From positions 647,688 to 711,687 of the forward strand of contig NZ_LMQI01000001.1 in assembly GCF_001424125.1 (NCBI RefSeq): a stretch of DNA of 64,000 nucleotides, given 5' to 3'. The position numbers and the translations under genes are program-made. Position 1 is the stretch's first letter; each line of letters starts with the position of its first letter. Under the pieces are notes generated by a model. The model had not been told where the DNA came from and did no database searches. It saw only the letters and a list, made by a program, of their open reading frames with translations. Positions 18,809-28,300 of the stretch are shown one piece after another. This stretch comes from Cellulomonas sp. Leaf395. GTDB lineage: Bacteria > Actinomycetota > Actinomycetes > Actinomycetales > Cellulomonadaceae.

Positions 18809-19954
18809 TTGCGCATCGCGATGGTAGGGACGCGGGGTGTTCCCGCGCGGTACGGGGGTTTCGAGACCTGCATCGAAGAGGTGGGCTCGCGGCTCGTCGA
18901 GCGCGGCCACGAGATCGTCGTCTACTGCCGGTCCACCACGCCGCAGACCGAGCGCCCTGCCACGTACCTGGGGATGGACCTGGTCCACCTGCCCGCCCTG
19001 CACCACCGCGCCCTGGAGACCGTGTCCCACACGGCTCTCTCGGTCGGGCACCTGCTCGCTCGTACGGTCGACGTGGCGTTCGTCTACAACGCCGCCAACG
19101 CACCGTTCCTCCCGCTGCTGCGGGCCCGCGGCCTGCCGGTCGCCACGCACGTCGACGGGCTCGAGTGGAAGCGCGCGAAGTGGTCGGCCTCGGGCAGGCG
19201 CTACTACCGCGCCGCCGAGGCGGCCGCGGTCCGGTGGTCCGACGCGCTGATCGCCGACGCGGAGGGCATCGCGACGTACTACCGCGACGAGTTCGACGCG
19301 CCGACCGTGCAGATCGCCTACGGCACCCGGACCCCCGGCCCGGGGGCCCTCGCACGGATCGCCGAGCTGGGCCTCGAGCCCCGCGGCTATCACCTGGTCG
19401 TCGCACGGTTCGAGCCAGAGAACCACGTGGAGATGATCGTCGACGGGTACCGCCGCTCGCGGGCGCGCCTGCCGCTCGTCGTCGTCGGCTCGGCGCCCTA
19501 CGGCAAGGCGTACACCGAGCGGATCCACGCGCTGGCGGACTCTCGGGTCCGGCTGCTCGGCGGGGTCTGGGACAGCGAGCTGCTGGACGGCCTCTACGCC
19601 GGCAGCCTGTCCTACCTGCACGGCCACTCCGTCGGCGGGACCAACCCGTCGCTGCTGCGGGCGATGGGGGCGGGCACGTCGGTGCTCGCCTACGACGTCA
19701 ACTTCAACCGCGAGGTGCTCGCGGGCAGCGGCCTGTTCTTCTCCAGGGCGGCCGACGTGACGCGACTGGTCGAGCTCAGCGAGGACGACGTACCGGGAGC
19801 CCTCGACCGGGCCGAGCTGGCTCGGCATGAGGTCAAGCGCTACGAGTGGGACGACGTCGCTCGGCGCTACGAGGAGCTGGCGGCCGAGCTCCCCGCGCGA
19901 CGGGCCGCCGGTGGCCGCCCGTCGGGCCGTCGTGCCCGGGGCGGCCGACCATGA
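18809..19954 (+). CDS. Glycosyltransferase, DUF1972/rhamnosyltransferase-like
   Basis: The product of 381 residues opens with MRIAMVGTRGVPARYGGFET, the characteristic start of DUF1972-containing glycosyltransferases. It continues with THVDGLEWKRAKWS and a C-terminal GT4-like donor domain (HGHSVGGTNPSLLRAMGAGT). Family members add the first or second sugars, often rhamnose or glucose-type residues, to lipid-linked precursors of surface polysaccharides. The TTG at 18809 is chosen because the family begins exactly there; no strong ribosome binding site precedes it. An ATG at 18821 would remove the conserved first strand. It is followed after 49 bases by another glycosyltransferase gene on the same strand. 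Confidence 0.87.
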   Translation: MRIAMVGTRGVPARYGGFETCIEEVGSRLVERGHEIVVYCRSTTPQTERPATYLGMDLVHLPALHHRALETVSHTALSVGHLLARTVDVAFVYNAANAPFLPLLRARGLPVATHVDGLEWKRAKWSASGRRYYRAAEAAAVRWSDALIADAEGIATYYRDEFDAPTVQIAYGTRTPGPGALARIAELGLEPRGYHLVVARFEPENHVEMIVDGYRRSRARLPLVVVGSAPYGKAYTERIHALADSRVRLLGGVWDSELLDGLYAGSLSYLHGHSVGGTNPSLLRAMGAGTSVLAYDVNFNREVLAGSGLFFSRAADVTRLVELSEDDVPGALDRAELARHEVKRYEWDDVARRYEELAAELPARRAAGGRPSGRRARGGRP

Positions 19955-20003
19955 CGGCCGGCGCAGCGACGTCCGTCCGGCTCACGTGAGCCGAGGCACC
20001 CCG

Positions 20004-21158
20004 ATGCGCATCGTCGTCGTGCACCCGTCCGACGAGCTCTACGGCGCGGACCGCGTCCTGCTCGAGGTGACGGAGATCCTGGAGCGGCGCGGGCAGGTCC
20101 GCGTCCTGCTGCCCAGGGACGTGGACTACCCCGAGCACCTCCTGACGGGGGCGCTCGCCGCACGGGGGACCCGCTCCGACGCCGTCGACCTGCCGATCCT
20201 GCGGCGGGACTACCTGCGCGCACGTGCGCTGCCCGGCCTGGCGCGCCGCACCTGGCGGACGTGGCGGCTGCTGCGTCGGGTCCGGCCCGACGTCGTGTAC
20301 CTGAGCACCTCGGCGTCGCTGCTCGTCGCCCCTCTCGCGCGGTCGGTGGGTGCCCGGGTTGTCCTGCACGTGCACGAGACGTGGACGGGCTCGGAGCGCC
20401 GGCTGCTCGGCGCGTTCCTGCGAGCGTGCGGCACGGTGATCGCCGTCAGCGACGCCGTCGCCGCCCAGCTGCCGAGGCCCGCCGACCGCGTCGCCGTCGT
20501 GCACAACGGCTTCACCGTCCCCGCCGCCTCCGCCGCCGACGCGGCGACCCTGCGCACGGGCCTGGGCGTCGGGCCGCACGACGTGGTCGCCCTCGTGGCC
20601 AGCCGCTGGAACGCCTGGAAGGGCCACGACGTGCTGTTGCGTGCCTGGGCGGGTCTGGACCGGCCGGACCTGCACCTCGTCGTGCTCGGCGCCCCGCCCC
20701 CCTCAGGCTCCGCGGTCGACGTCGACGCCCTCGTCGCCGCACTGCCGGACCCATCCCGGGTGCACGTGCTGGGCTCGCGCGACGACGTCCCCGCCTGGAT
20801 CTGCGCGAGCGACGTGGTTCTGGTCCCGAGCGTCCGCCCCGACCCCCTGCCCACCATCGCGATCGAGGCGGCGGCGCTCGGGCGCGCCGTGCTCGCGTCC
20901 GACTCGGGCGGGCTGCCCGACATCGTCGAGGACGGGCGCACCGGGGCCCTGGTGCCCACCGGGGACGTCGCCGCCTGGCGTTCCGCGCTCGATGCGCTCG
21001 ACGCCTCCGTCCTGCACGCGCAGGGTGGCCGGGCGGTCGACCGGTTCGACACCATGTTCACCAAGGCGGCGTTCGCACGCCGGTTCGCTCGCGTCTTCGA
21101 CGCCGGGGTCGGCCTCGGGACGCGAGCGCCGCAGCACGAGAACGAGGGAGTCCGGTGA
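20004..21158 (+). CDS. Glycosyltransferase family 4 protein
   Basis: The product of 384 residues has the GT-B fold signs of family 4: an N-terminal strand (MRIVVVHPSDELYGADRVLL), VVLHVHETWTG, SRWNAWKGHDVLLRAW at the domain junction, and the E-x7-E-type region PDPLPTIAIEAAALGRAVLA. The ATG at 20004 has GAGG seven bases upstream and begins at the conserved first beta strand, so the longer upstream extension is rejected. The stop overlaps the GTG of the CDP-alcohol phosphotransferase gene (GTGA). It probably extends the repeat unit of the local polymer; acceptor and donor are unknown. Confidence 0.88.
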   Translation: MRIVVVHPSDELYGADRVLLEVTEILERRGQVRVLLPRDVDYPEHLLTGALAARGTRSDAVDLPILRRDYLRARALPGLARRTWRTWRLLRRVRPDVVYLSTSASLLVAPLARSVGARVVLHVHETWTGSERRLLGAFLRACGTVIAVSDAVAAQLPRPADRVAVVHNGFTVPAASAADAATLRTGLGVGPHDVVALVASRWNAWKGHDVLLRAWAGLDRPDLHLVVLGAPPPSGSAVDVDALVAALPDPSRVHVLGSRDDVPAWICASDVVLVPSVRPDPLPTIAIEAAALGRAVLASDSGGLPDIVEDGRTGALVPTGDVAAWRSALDALDASVLHAQGGRAVDRFDTMFTKAAFARRFARVFDAGVGLGTRAPQHENEGVR

Positions 21159-21904
21159 CGACCGTGAACGAGCGGGAGACCGCGCTGCAGCGCTACCGGC
21201 GCAACGTGGAGACGCTGGCCTCGCGACAGAAGACGTCCAAGGGGGCGCCCGGGTATTCGCGGTGGGTCAACCGGTGGCTCGGTCGTCGGCTGGCCGCCGG
21301 CGCGGAGGTCGTCGGGCTCAGCCCGAACGGGGTCACCGCGCTCTCGGCCGTCTGCACGTTCGCGGCGATCGGTGCGCTCGCGACGCTGCGACCCACGGTC
21401 GTCGTGGGGCTGCTGGTCGGCCTGGGACTGGTCCTCGGGTACGCGCTGGACGCCGCCGACGGTCAGCTGGCGCGCCTGCAAGGGAGCGGTTCGCGTGCGG
21501 GCGAGTGGCTCGATCACGTCATCGACGCGATCAAGACGGCGTCGCTGCACCTGGCCGTCCTGGTCTGCGCGTACCGCTACCTCGACGTCCCGGACGCCTG
21601 GCTGCTGGTGCCGCTGGGCTTCTCGGTGGTCTCGTGCGTCTTCTTCTTCGCGATGACGCTCACCGACCAGCTGCGCCGGGCGGCGCGGGGACAGGAGGGG
21701 ATGTTCCTCGCGGCGGACGGGAGCTCCTCGACGGCCTACTCGCTCGCCGTGCTGCCCACCGACTACGGGGTGCTGTGCCTCGCGCTCGGGCTGGTCGGCT
21801 GGCCGGTCGTGTTCGTCCCGGTGTACTCGCTGCTGTTCCTCGCGACCGCGGGCTTCCTGGTGCTGGCCTTGCCGAAGTGGTTCCGCGAGATGCGTCGCGG
21901 CTGA
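21155..21904 (+). CDS. CDP-alcohol phosphatidyltransferase family protein
   Basis: The product of 249 residues is a membrane protein with about six helices. It has the complete CDP-alcohol phosphotransferase motif D-G-x2-A-R-x8-G-x3-D-x3-D, seen in ADGQLARLQGSGSRAG followed by EWLDHVID (about residues 99-122). Enzymes of this family swap the alcohol on a CDP-activated substrate, usually in phospholipid synthesis. This one lies inside a polysaccharide locus, overlaps a glycosyltransferase gene, and faces a cytidylyltransferase gene only 11 bases away. It is therefore more likely to transfer a phospho-alcohol to a glycan or lipid carrier than to be a housekeeping lipid synthase. That last point is inference. 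Confidence 0.85.
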   Translation: MTTVNERETALQRYRRNVETLASRQKTSKGAPGYSRWVNRWLGRRLAAGAEVVGLSPNGVTALSAVCTFAAIGALATLRPTVVVGLLVGLGLVLGYALDAADGQLARLQGSGSRAGEWLDHVIDAIKTASLHLAVLVCAYRYLDVPDAWLLVPLGFSVVSCVFFFAMTLTDQLRRAARGQEGMFLAADGSSSTAYSLAVLPTDYGVLCLALGLVGWPVVFVPVYSLLFLATAGFLVLALPKWFREMRRG

Positions 21905-21915
21905 GGCCTGGTCGC

Positions 21916-22356
21916 TCAGTCGGCGACGGCGAACGGCTGGGTGCCGTCGAGGGTCGACAGCGCGCGGCGCAGGATCGTGCTCGACGTCGACACGGTGTAC
22001 GGGAAGTACACGACCTCGACGCCCACCTCGGCGAACCGGCGCTCGAGCTCGCGGCCCTTCGAGGTGCCGCGCCAGTCGTCGCCCTTGAAGAAGACGTCGA
22101 ACGGGCACTCCTTCCACGTGACGAGCTTGTCGGGCTGGTGCTCGATGTAGACCTCGTCGACGTACCGCACGTGCTGCACGATCTCGGCCCGCTCGTGCGT
22201 GGGCACCACGGGGCGCCGGCCGCGGGCCAGCTCGAGCATGTCGTCGTCGACGACGCCCGCGATCAGGTAGTCGCAGTGCGCGCGGGCATGCCGCAAAACG
22301 TTGAGGTGCCCGATGTGGAACAGATCCCAGGCGCCGGGGGCGTACCCGATCGTCAT
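21916..22356 (-). CDS. Glycerol-3-phosphate cytidylyltransferase-like nucleotidyltransferase (TagD family)
   Basis: The product of 146 residues has the cytidylyltransferase signatures: HIGH at residues 14-17 within WDLFHIGHLNVLR, KGDDWRGT in the middle, and the C-terminal STSSTILRR, which matches the RTxGISTT loop of the TagD family. These enzymes activate glycerol phosphate or a related alcohol phosphate as a CDP derivative. The size is normal for the family. It is convergent with the CDP-alcohol phosphotransferase gene. The pair would supply and use a CDP-activated alcohol. The exact alcohol cannot be known from sequence; adenylyltransferase activity (FAD synthetase-like relatives) is a less likely alternative. 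Confidence 0.85.
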   Translation of the reverse strand: MTIGYAPGAWDLFHIGHLNVLRHARAHCDYLIAGVVDDDMLELARGRRPVVPTHERAEIVQHVRYVDEVYIEHQPDKLVTWKECPFDVFFKGDDWRGTSKGRELERRFAEVGVEVVYFPYTVSTSSTILRRALSTLDGTQPFAVAD

Positions 22357-22509
22357 CGCTGTCCTCTCGGGCGGGCGTCGGACGTCGGCAGGCGCTCGTG
22401 CGGGCCCGCCGTGGATGATGCGACCCTAGCCGTTCACAACCACCACGAACACGCGGAATCGGGGTGAAATCGGGCATCCGGAGCCTCGCCGTCCGGCCCG
22501 CCCGGTCGC

Positions 22510-22535
22510 CGGGTGAAGAGTGACAAAACCGGACA
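22510..22535 (+). promoter_or_regulatory. Regulatory region: CGGGTGAA plus 12-bp shared motif
   Basis: CGGGTGAA (22510-22517) is followed six bases later by CAAAACCGGACA (22524-22535). Both words also occur upstream of the gene at 8786. The second motif overlaps GGACAA, which with TATGCT (22555-22560) would make a weak promoter for the GT2-GtrA gene. Confidence 0.45.
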
Positions 22536-22606
22536 ATTGACGCGCGATCGTGATTATGCTCCGAGGAACGTCGGCTCGTCTGGTCCCGAGGGGGAGGTGT
22601 CCGCGC

Positions 22607-23749
22607 ATGACGCTGACCGATCCCGTCCTGAGCATCATCATCCCGACGTTCAACGAGGCTCCGAATGTCCTCGAGCTGGTGCGTCAGGTGAGCGAGGCGG
22701 TCGACGGCCTCGACGCCGAGATCGTGTTCGTGGACGACTCCACCGACAACACGCCCGAGATCATCACCGCGGTCAGCGTCGGTGCCTCGTTGCCGGTCCG
22801 GATGATCCACCGCGACGACCCGGTCGGTGGGCTGTCCGGCGCCGTGCAGGACGGCATCCGGTCCAGCACCGCGACGTGGTGCCTCGTCATGGACGGCGAC
22901 CTCCAGCACCCGCCGAGCATGGTCCCCGTGCTCCTGGAGACCGCGCAGGCGTCGGGTGCCGACGTCGTCGTCGCGTCCCGGTACACGCGGGGCGGCGCGA
23001 GCAGCGGGCTGTCGAACGTGGTCCGGCAGGCGGTGTCCTCGGTCTCCACCACGGTCACCCGAGCGATGTTCCCGGTCCGTCTCGCGGACTGCACGGACCC
23101 GATGACGGGGTTCTTCGTAGTCCGGCGTGACGCTGTCGACCTGTCCCGGCTGCGGCCGCGCGGCTTCAAGATCCTGCTGGAGATCCTCGCGCGGCACCGG
23201 CTGTCCGTGGTCGAGGTGCCGTTCGTGTTCGGTCGCCGGTTCGCGGGGCGGTCCAAGGCGTCGCTCACCCAGGGGGTGCGGTTCTTCGCCCAACTGGCCT
23301 CGCTGCGCTTCGGGCGGATGTCGCGCTTCGCGGTCATCGGCGGCATCGGCGCAGCCGTGAACATCGCGATCGTCGCGGGGCTGACCCGCGCGGGTGTCGG
23401 CTACATGTGGGCGGCCATCGTCGCCGCCGAGCTGACGATCGTCATGAATTTCCTGCTCCAGGAGCGGTTCGTGTTCCGCGACCTGCGGCACGAGGGCCGT
23501 GGGACGTGGCACCGGTTCGCGCAGTCGTTCGGGTTCAACAACGTGGAGACCGCGATCCGCCTGCCGTTCCTGGCGCTCCTGGTGAGCACGGGCCACCTCG
23601 CGGCCGCGCCCGCGACGGCGGTCACCTTGCTCGTCGCCTTCGTGGTCCGGTTCACGTTCCATGCCCGGGTCGTCTACCGGCCGCGGGCGTCGCGACGGTC
23701 GCGGCGTGCACAGGCCGACGTGCTGCCCGCCCTGGAGGAGCGTCGGTGA
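22607..23749 (+). CDS. GT2 glycosyltransferase fused to GtrA-like membrane domain
   Basis: The product of 380 residues has an N-terminal dolichol-phosphate-mannose-synthase-like GT2 domain (LSIIIPTFNEAPNVLEL, VFVDDSTDNTPE, and the metal-binding MDGDLQHPP around residue 96). A GtrA-like four-helix domain follows from about residue 245 (RFAVIGGIGAAVNIAIVAGL). Such fusions make polyprenyl-phosphate-linked sugars and help flip them so that membrane-embedded GT-C enzymes can use them outside. The next gene is exactly such a GT-C enzyme and overlaps by four bases. The ATG at 22607 has GGGGGAGG upstream; the start further upstream is rejected because it adds only a basic tail. Confidence 0.9.
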   Translation: MTLTDPVLSIIIPTFNEAPNVLELVRQVSEAVDGLDAEIVFVDDSTDNTPEIITAVSVGASLPVRMIHRDDPVGGLSGAVQDGIRSSTATWCLVMDGDLQHPPSMVPVLLETAQASGADVVVASRYTRGGASSGLSNVVRQAVSSVSTTVTRAMFPVRLADCTDPMTGFFVVRRDAVDLSRLRPRGFKILLEILARHRLSVVEVPFVFGRRFAGRSKASLTQGVRFFAQLASLRFGRMSRFAVIGGIGAAVNIAIVAGLTRAGVGYMWAAIVAAELTIVMNFLLQERFVFRDLRHEGRGTWHRFAQSFGFNNVETAIRLPFLALLVSTGHLAAAPATAVTLLVAFVVRFTFHARVVYRPRASRRSRRAQADVLPALEERR

Positions 23750-25242
23750 GCACCACCGCGGCGGGCACCTCGACCCCGCCGAGCACGGCCGCGGCGGACA
23801 CCGACCGCCGGTGGGTCCTTCGGGACGCGCTCGTGCTCGCCTCGGTGGTCGTCGTGCTCGGTGTGGCTGGCGCGTGGATCCCGTCGCTGTGGCTCGACGA
23901 GGTCGCGACTGTCAGCGCCGTCGGCCGCTCCTGGTCCGAGATGGCGGCGCTCCTCGGCCACGTCGACGCGGTCCACGGGACGTACTACACGGTGCTGCAC
24001 CTGTGGGCCGACGTGTTCGGCACGTCCCCGCTGAGCCTGCGTGTCCCGAGCGCGCTGGCGATGGGCGTGGTGGCCGCCGGGGTCGTGGTGCTCGGCAACG
24101 ACCTGGGCACCCGCGCCACGGGGATCCTCTCCGGCTGCGTGCTCGCGGTGCTCCCGGCGACCACGTGGATGGGCGCGGAGGCGCGCAGCTACGCGTTCGT
24201 CACCGCCGCGACCACGTGGGCCTCGGTGGTCCTGCTCCGGGCGCTGCACGGGCGGGCTCCGTGGTGGGCGTACGCGGTCCTGATCGGGGTCTCCGGCCTG
24301 CTGTTCGTGCAGTCGCTCGTGCTCGTTCTCGCGCACGGCATCACCCTCGTGTGGGCGCGCGTCGAGCGGACGGTCCTGCGCCCGTGGCTGTTCGCCTCGG
24401 CCGGCGCGCTCGTCATTATGGCTCCCGCGGTGCTCGTCGGCGCCCGTCAGCGGTACCAGGTCGAGTGGATCGACCGGCCAGGGCTCGACTCCGTGCCCGC
24501 GGTGCTGACCCGGCAGTGGTTCGACGGGTCCTGGTGGCTCACCGGGGCGGTCGTGCTCCTGGTCGCCGCGGTGCTCGTGGCGCCGCGCTGGGCTGCCAGT
24601 GCGTGGGCCTCACGCCCCGTCTCGCTGGTGCAGGCCACGCTGCCCTGGGCCGTGGTGCCGACCCTGGTCGTGCTGGCGGTGTCCGTCGTCGCCACCCCCC
24701 TGTGGATCCCGCGCTACCTGCGGTACTGCGTCCCGGCGATCGCCCTGCTGGTCGGTGCGGGCCTGGAGGCGCTGCGTCGGCGCTGGGCGCAGGTTGCCGC
24801 GGTCGTGGCGCTCACGGCGCTGGCCGCGCCGCTGTACGCGGCCCAGCGCTCCGAGTTCGGCAAGGACGGCGCTGACTGGTCGGCCGCCGCACGGTTCGTC
24901 GCGGCGGACCACGAGGCAGGCGACGCCGTGGTGTTCGTCCCCGAGGACGAATCGCGGTCGCCGCGCCGGGCGTCGGACGGCTACCCGCAGGAGTTCGCCG
25001 GGCTCGACGACATCGGGCACGGGGCCGACGTCACGACCACCGACAGCCTCTGGGAACGAGGGCGCCCGGTGACCGAGCTCGGCGACGAGCTCGGTGCGGC
25101 GACGCGGGTCTGGGTGCTGTCGACGGACGGCGAGCCGTCGCAGGAGGCCCTGCGCTGGCTGGAGTCGGAGGGGTTCACCGGCGAGGTCGTCTGGTCCGGG
25201 CCCACCACGCAGGTGCGGCTGCTCACACCGCCCGCCTCCTGA
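23746..25242 (+). CDS. GT39/ArnT-like membrane glycosyltransferase
   Basis: The product of 498 residues is a polytopic membrane protein with a short N-terminal tail. The first outer loop carries WLDEVAT, the acidic motif of the GT-C fold, followed by HVDAVHGTYYTVLHLW. This is the pattern of mannosyltransferases and other polyprenyl-phosphate-sugar-dependent transferases (PMT/ArnT group). The C-terminal 130 residues form a soluble outer domain. The GTG start overlaps the stop of the GT2-GtrA gene and is preceded by GGAGGAG. The two proteins probably act in series: the first makes and flips the lipid-linked sugar, and this one transfers it on the outer face to a glycan or protein. Confidence 0.85.
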   Translation: MSTTAAGTSTPPSTAAADTDRRWVLRDALVLASVVVVLGVAGAWIPSLWLDEVATVSAVGRSWSEMAALLGHVDAVHGTYYTVLHLWADVFGTSPLSLRVPSALAMGVVAAGVVVLGNDLGTRATGILSGCVLAVLPATTWMGAEARSYAFVTAATTWASVVLLRALHGRAPWWAYAVLIGVSGLLFVQSLVLVLAHGITLVWARVERTVLRPWLFASAGALVIMAPAVLVGARQRYQVEWIDRPGLDSVPAVLTRQWFDGSWWLTGAVVLLVAAVLVAPRWAASAWASRPVSLVQATLPWAVVPTLVVLAVSVVATPLWIPRYLRYCVPAIALLVGAGLEALRRRWAQVAAVVALTALAAPLYAAQRSEFGKDGADWSAAARFVAADHEAGDAVVFVPEDESRSPRRASDGYPQEFAGLDDIGHGADVTTTDSLWERGRPVTELGDELGAATRVWVLSTDGEPSQEALRWLESEGFTGEVVWSGPTTQVRLLTPPAS

Positions 25243-25351
25243 GACCACCGGCCCGACGCGTTGTCGGACCCCGGACGTAGACTTCCCGTGCACCCCGGCT
25301 CCAGCGGATCCGGGGCGTTCGCGCTGCGCACGTCGATCCACGAAGGACCTC

Positions 25352-28300
25352 ATGGACCTCACCGGCCTCCTGCCCGCCATGCTCGCCGACCCGGCCGCCG
25401 CTGCCGCCCTCGAGTCCGTCCGCGCTCGCGGTGAGCTCGACGTCGTCGGCCCTGCGGGCGTGCGCCCGCCGCTGCTCGCCGCCTTGGCGTCGGGCCGCCC
25501 GCTCGTCGTGGTCACCGCCACCGGCCGGGACGCGGACGAGCTGGCTGCCGCGATCCGGTGCTACGTACCGGCGGACGACGTCGCGGTGCTGCCGTCCTGG
25601 GAGACGCTGCCGCACGAGAGGCTGTCGCCGCGCAGCGACACGGTGGCCCGTCGTCTGGCGGTGTTCCGCCGCCTCGCGCACCCGGAGACCGAGGGGCACG
25701 CCGGTCCGGTGCGGGTGCTCGTCATGCCGGTGCGGGCGCTGCTGCAGCCGGTGGTCGAGGGCCTCGGGGAGCTGGCGCCCGTCGCGATCAGCACGGGGGA
25801 CCGTGTGGACCTGGCGGACCTCGCGGAGAAGCTGGTCGCCGCGGCGTACACGCGGGTCGACATGGTGGAGAAGCGAGGCGAGTTCGCGGTGCGCGGCGGG
25901 ATCATCGACGTGTTCCCGCCGACGGAGGACCACCCGCTGCGCGTCGAGCTGTGGGGCGAGGACGTCGAGGAGATCCGCTGGTTCTCCATCGCGGACCAGC
26001 GCAGCCTCGAGGTGGCCGACCACGGCGTGTGGGCGCCGCCGTGCCGGGAGATCCTGCTCACGGACGCCGTCCGGGCGCGCGCCACGGAGCTGATCCCGCA
26101 GCTGCCGGGTGCGGTCGACATGCTGGACAAGCTGGCCAACGGCATCGCGGTCGAGGGGATGGAGTCGCTGGCGCCCGCGCTGGTGGAGTCGATGGTCCCG
26201 GTGCTCGACCTGGTGGCCGACGACAGCCTGCTCGTGCTGGTGGACCCGGAGCGGGTGCGTCGGCGCGCGCACGACCTGGTGGCCACCACCCAGGAGTTCC
26301 TCGAGGCCGCGTGGACGTCCGCGGCGGCCGGTGCGGCGACACCGCTGGACCTGTCCGCGGCGAGCTTCGCGTCGTTCGCGGAGATCCGCGCGCTCGCAGC
26401 CGTGCGCGGGCTGGGCTGGTGGACGCTGTCGCCGTTCTCCTTGGACGTCGACGCCGCGGAGGCGGCGAAGCCGGACGACTTCTACGAGGGCGCCACGGGC
26501 ACCGGTCACACCGCGGCACGGAACCTGGCGCCGCACGAGAGTCGCATGGCCGACGACCTGGCCGCGACCGCGCAGACGCTCGTGATCGCGGCGCGGGACG
26601 TCGAGCGCTACCGCGGGGAGGTCGCGCGCGCCGTCGCCGACGTGCGGGTGCTCCAGCAGGCGGGCTGGCGCCTGGTGCTCGCCACCGAGGGGCACGGCCC
26701 TGCGCAGCGCATGGTCGAACAGCTGCGGGCCGCGGAGGTTCCCGCGCGGCTGGTGGGCACGATCACCGACGAGCCCGAGGGCGGCGTGGTGCTCGTCGTG
26801 CCCGCCCCCGTCGGTCCCGGCTTCGTCGCCGAGCCGCTGCACCTCGCCGTGTTCTCCGAGTCGGACCTGACCGGTCGAGCGGGGACGTCGACGCGGGACA
26901 TGCGCAAGATGCCGAGCCGGCGCCGCAACGTCGTCGACCCGCTCCAGCTGCGCCCCCACGACTACGTGGTGCACGAGCAGCACGGGGTCGGGCGGTTCGT
27001 GGAGCTGGTGCAGCGGACCATCGGCGCCGGCGCGACCGCGGCGACGCGCGAGTACCTGGTGATCGAGTACGCGTCGAGCAAGCGGGGGCAGCCGGGGGAC
27101 CGGTTGTACGTGCCCAGCGACCAGCTGGACCAGGTCACCAAGTACGTGGGCGGCGAGGCGCCGTCGCTGTCCAAGATGGGCGGCGGCGACTGGGCCAAGA
27201 CGAAGGGCCGCGCCAAGAAGGCCGTCAAGGAGATCGCCGCGGAGCTCATCCGGCTCTACTCGGCGCGAATGGCGACCGCAGGGCACGCGTTCGGCCCGGA
27301 CACCCCGTGGCAGCGCGAGCTCGAGGACGCGTTCGCGTACGTCGAGACACCCGACCAGGCGGCGACGATCGACGAGGTCAAGGCGGACATGGAGAAGCCG
27401 ATCCCGATGGACCGGCTGGTCTGCGGGGACGTCGGCTACGGAAAGACCGAGATCGCGGTGCGTGCCGCGTTCAAGGCGGTCCAGGACGGCAAGCAGGTGG
27501 CGATCCTGGTGCCGACGACGCTCCTCGTCCAGCAGCACCTGGACACGTTCAGCGAGCGGTACAGCGCGTTCCCGGTGACGGTGAAGGCGCTGAGCCGGTT
27601 CCAGTCGCCGAAGGAGTCGAAGGAGGTCGTCGCCGGGCTGTCCGACGGCACGGTCGACGTCGTCATCGGCACCCACCGGCTCATCACGGGCGAGGTGCGG
27701 TTCAAGGACCTCGGCCTGGTGGTGATCGACGAGGAGCAGCGGTTCGGCGTCGAGCACAAGGAGACGCTCAAGGCGCTGCGCACCAACGTCGACGTGCTGG
27801 CGATGAGCGCGACCCCGATCCCGCGCACGCTGGAGATGGCCGTGACCGGCATCCGCGAGATGTCGACTCTCGCCACCCCGCCCGAGGAGCGGCACCCCGT
27901 CCTGACGTTCGTCGGCGCGTACGACGAGAAGCAGATCAGCGCGGCCATCCGGCGCGAGCTGCTGCGCGAGGGCCAGGTGTTCTACGTCCACAACAAGGTC
28001 GACTCGATCGAGCGGACCGCGTCGCGGCTCATGGAGCTGGTGCCCGAGGCCCGGGTCGCGGTGGCGCACGGGAAGATGAACGAGCACCAGCTCGAGCAGG
28101 TCATCGTCGACTTCTGGGAGAAGCGGTTCGACGTCCTGGTGTGCACGACGATCGTCGAGACCGGCCTGGACATCTCCAACGCCAACACGCTCATCCTCGA
28201 GCGCGCGGACCTGCTCGGCCTCTCGCAGCTGCACCAGCTGCGCGGGCGCGTCGGTCGGGGGCGCGAGCGCGCGTACTCCTACTTCCTGTACCCGCCGGAG

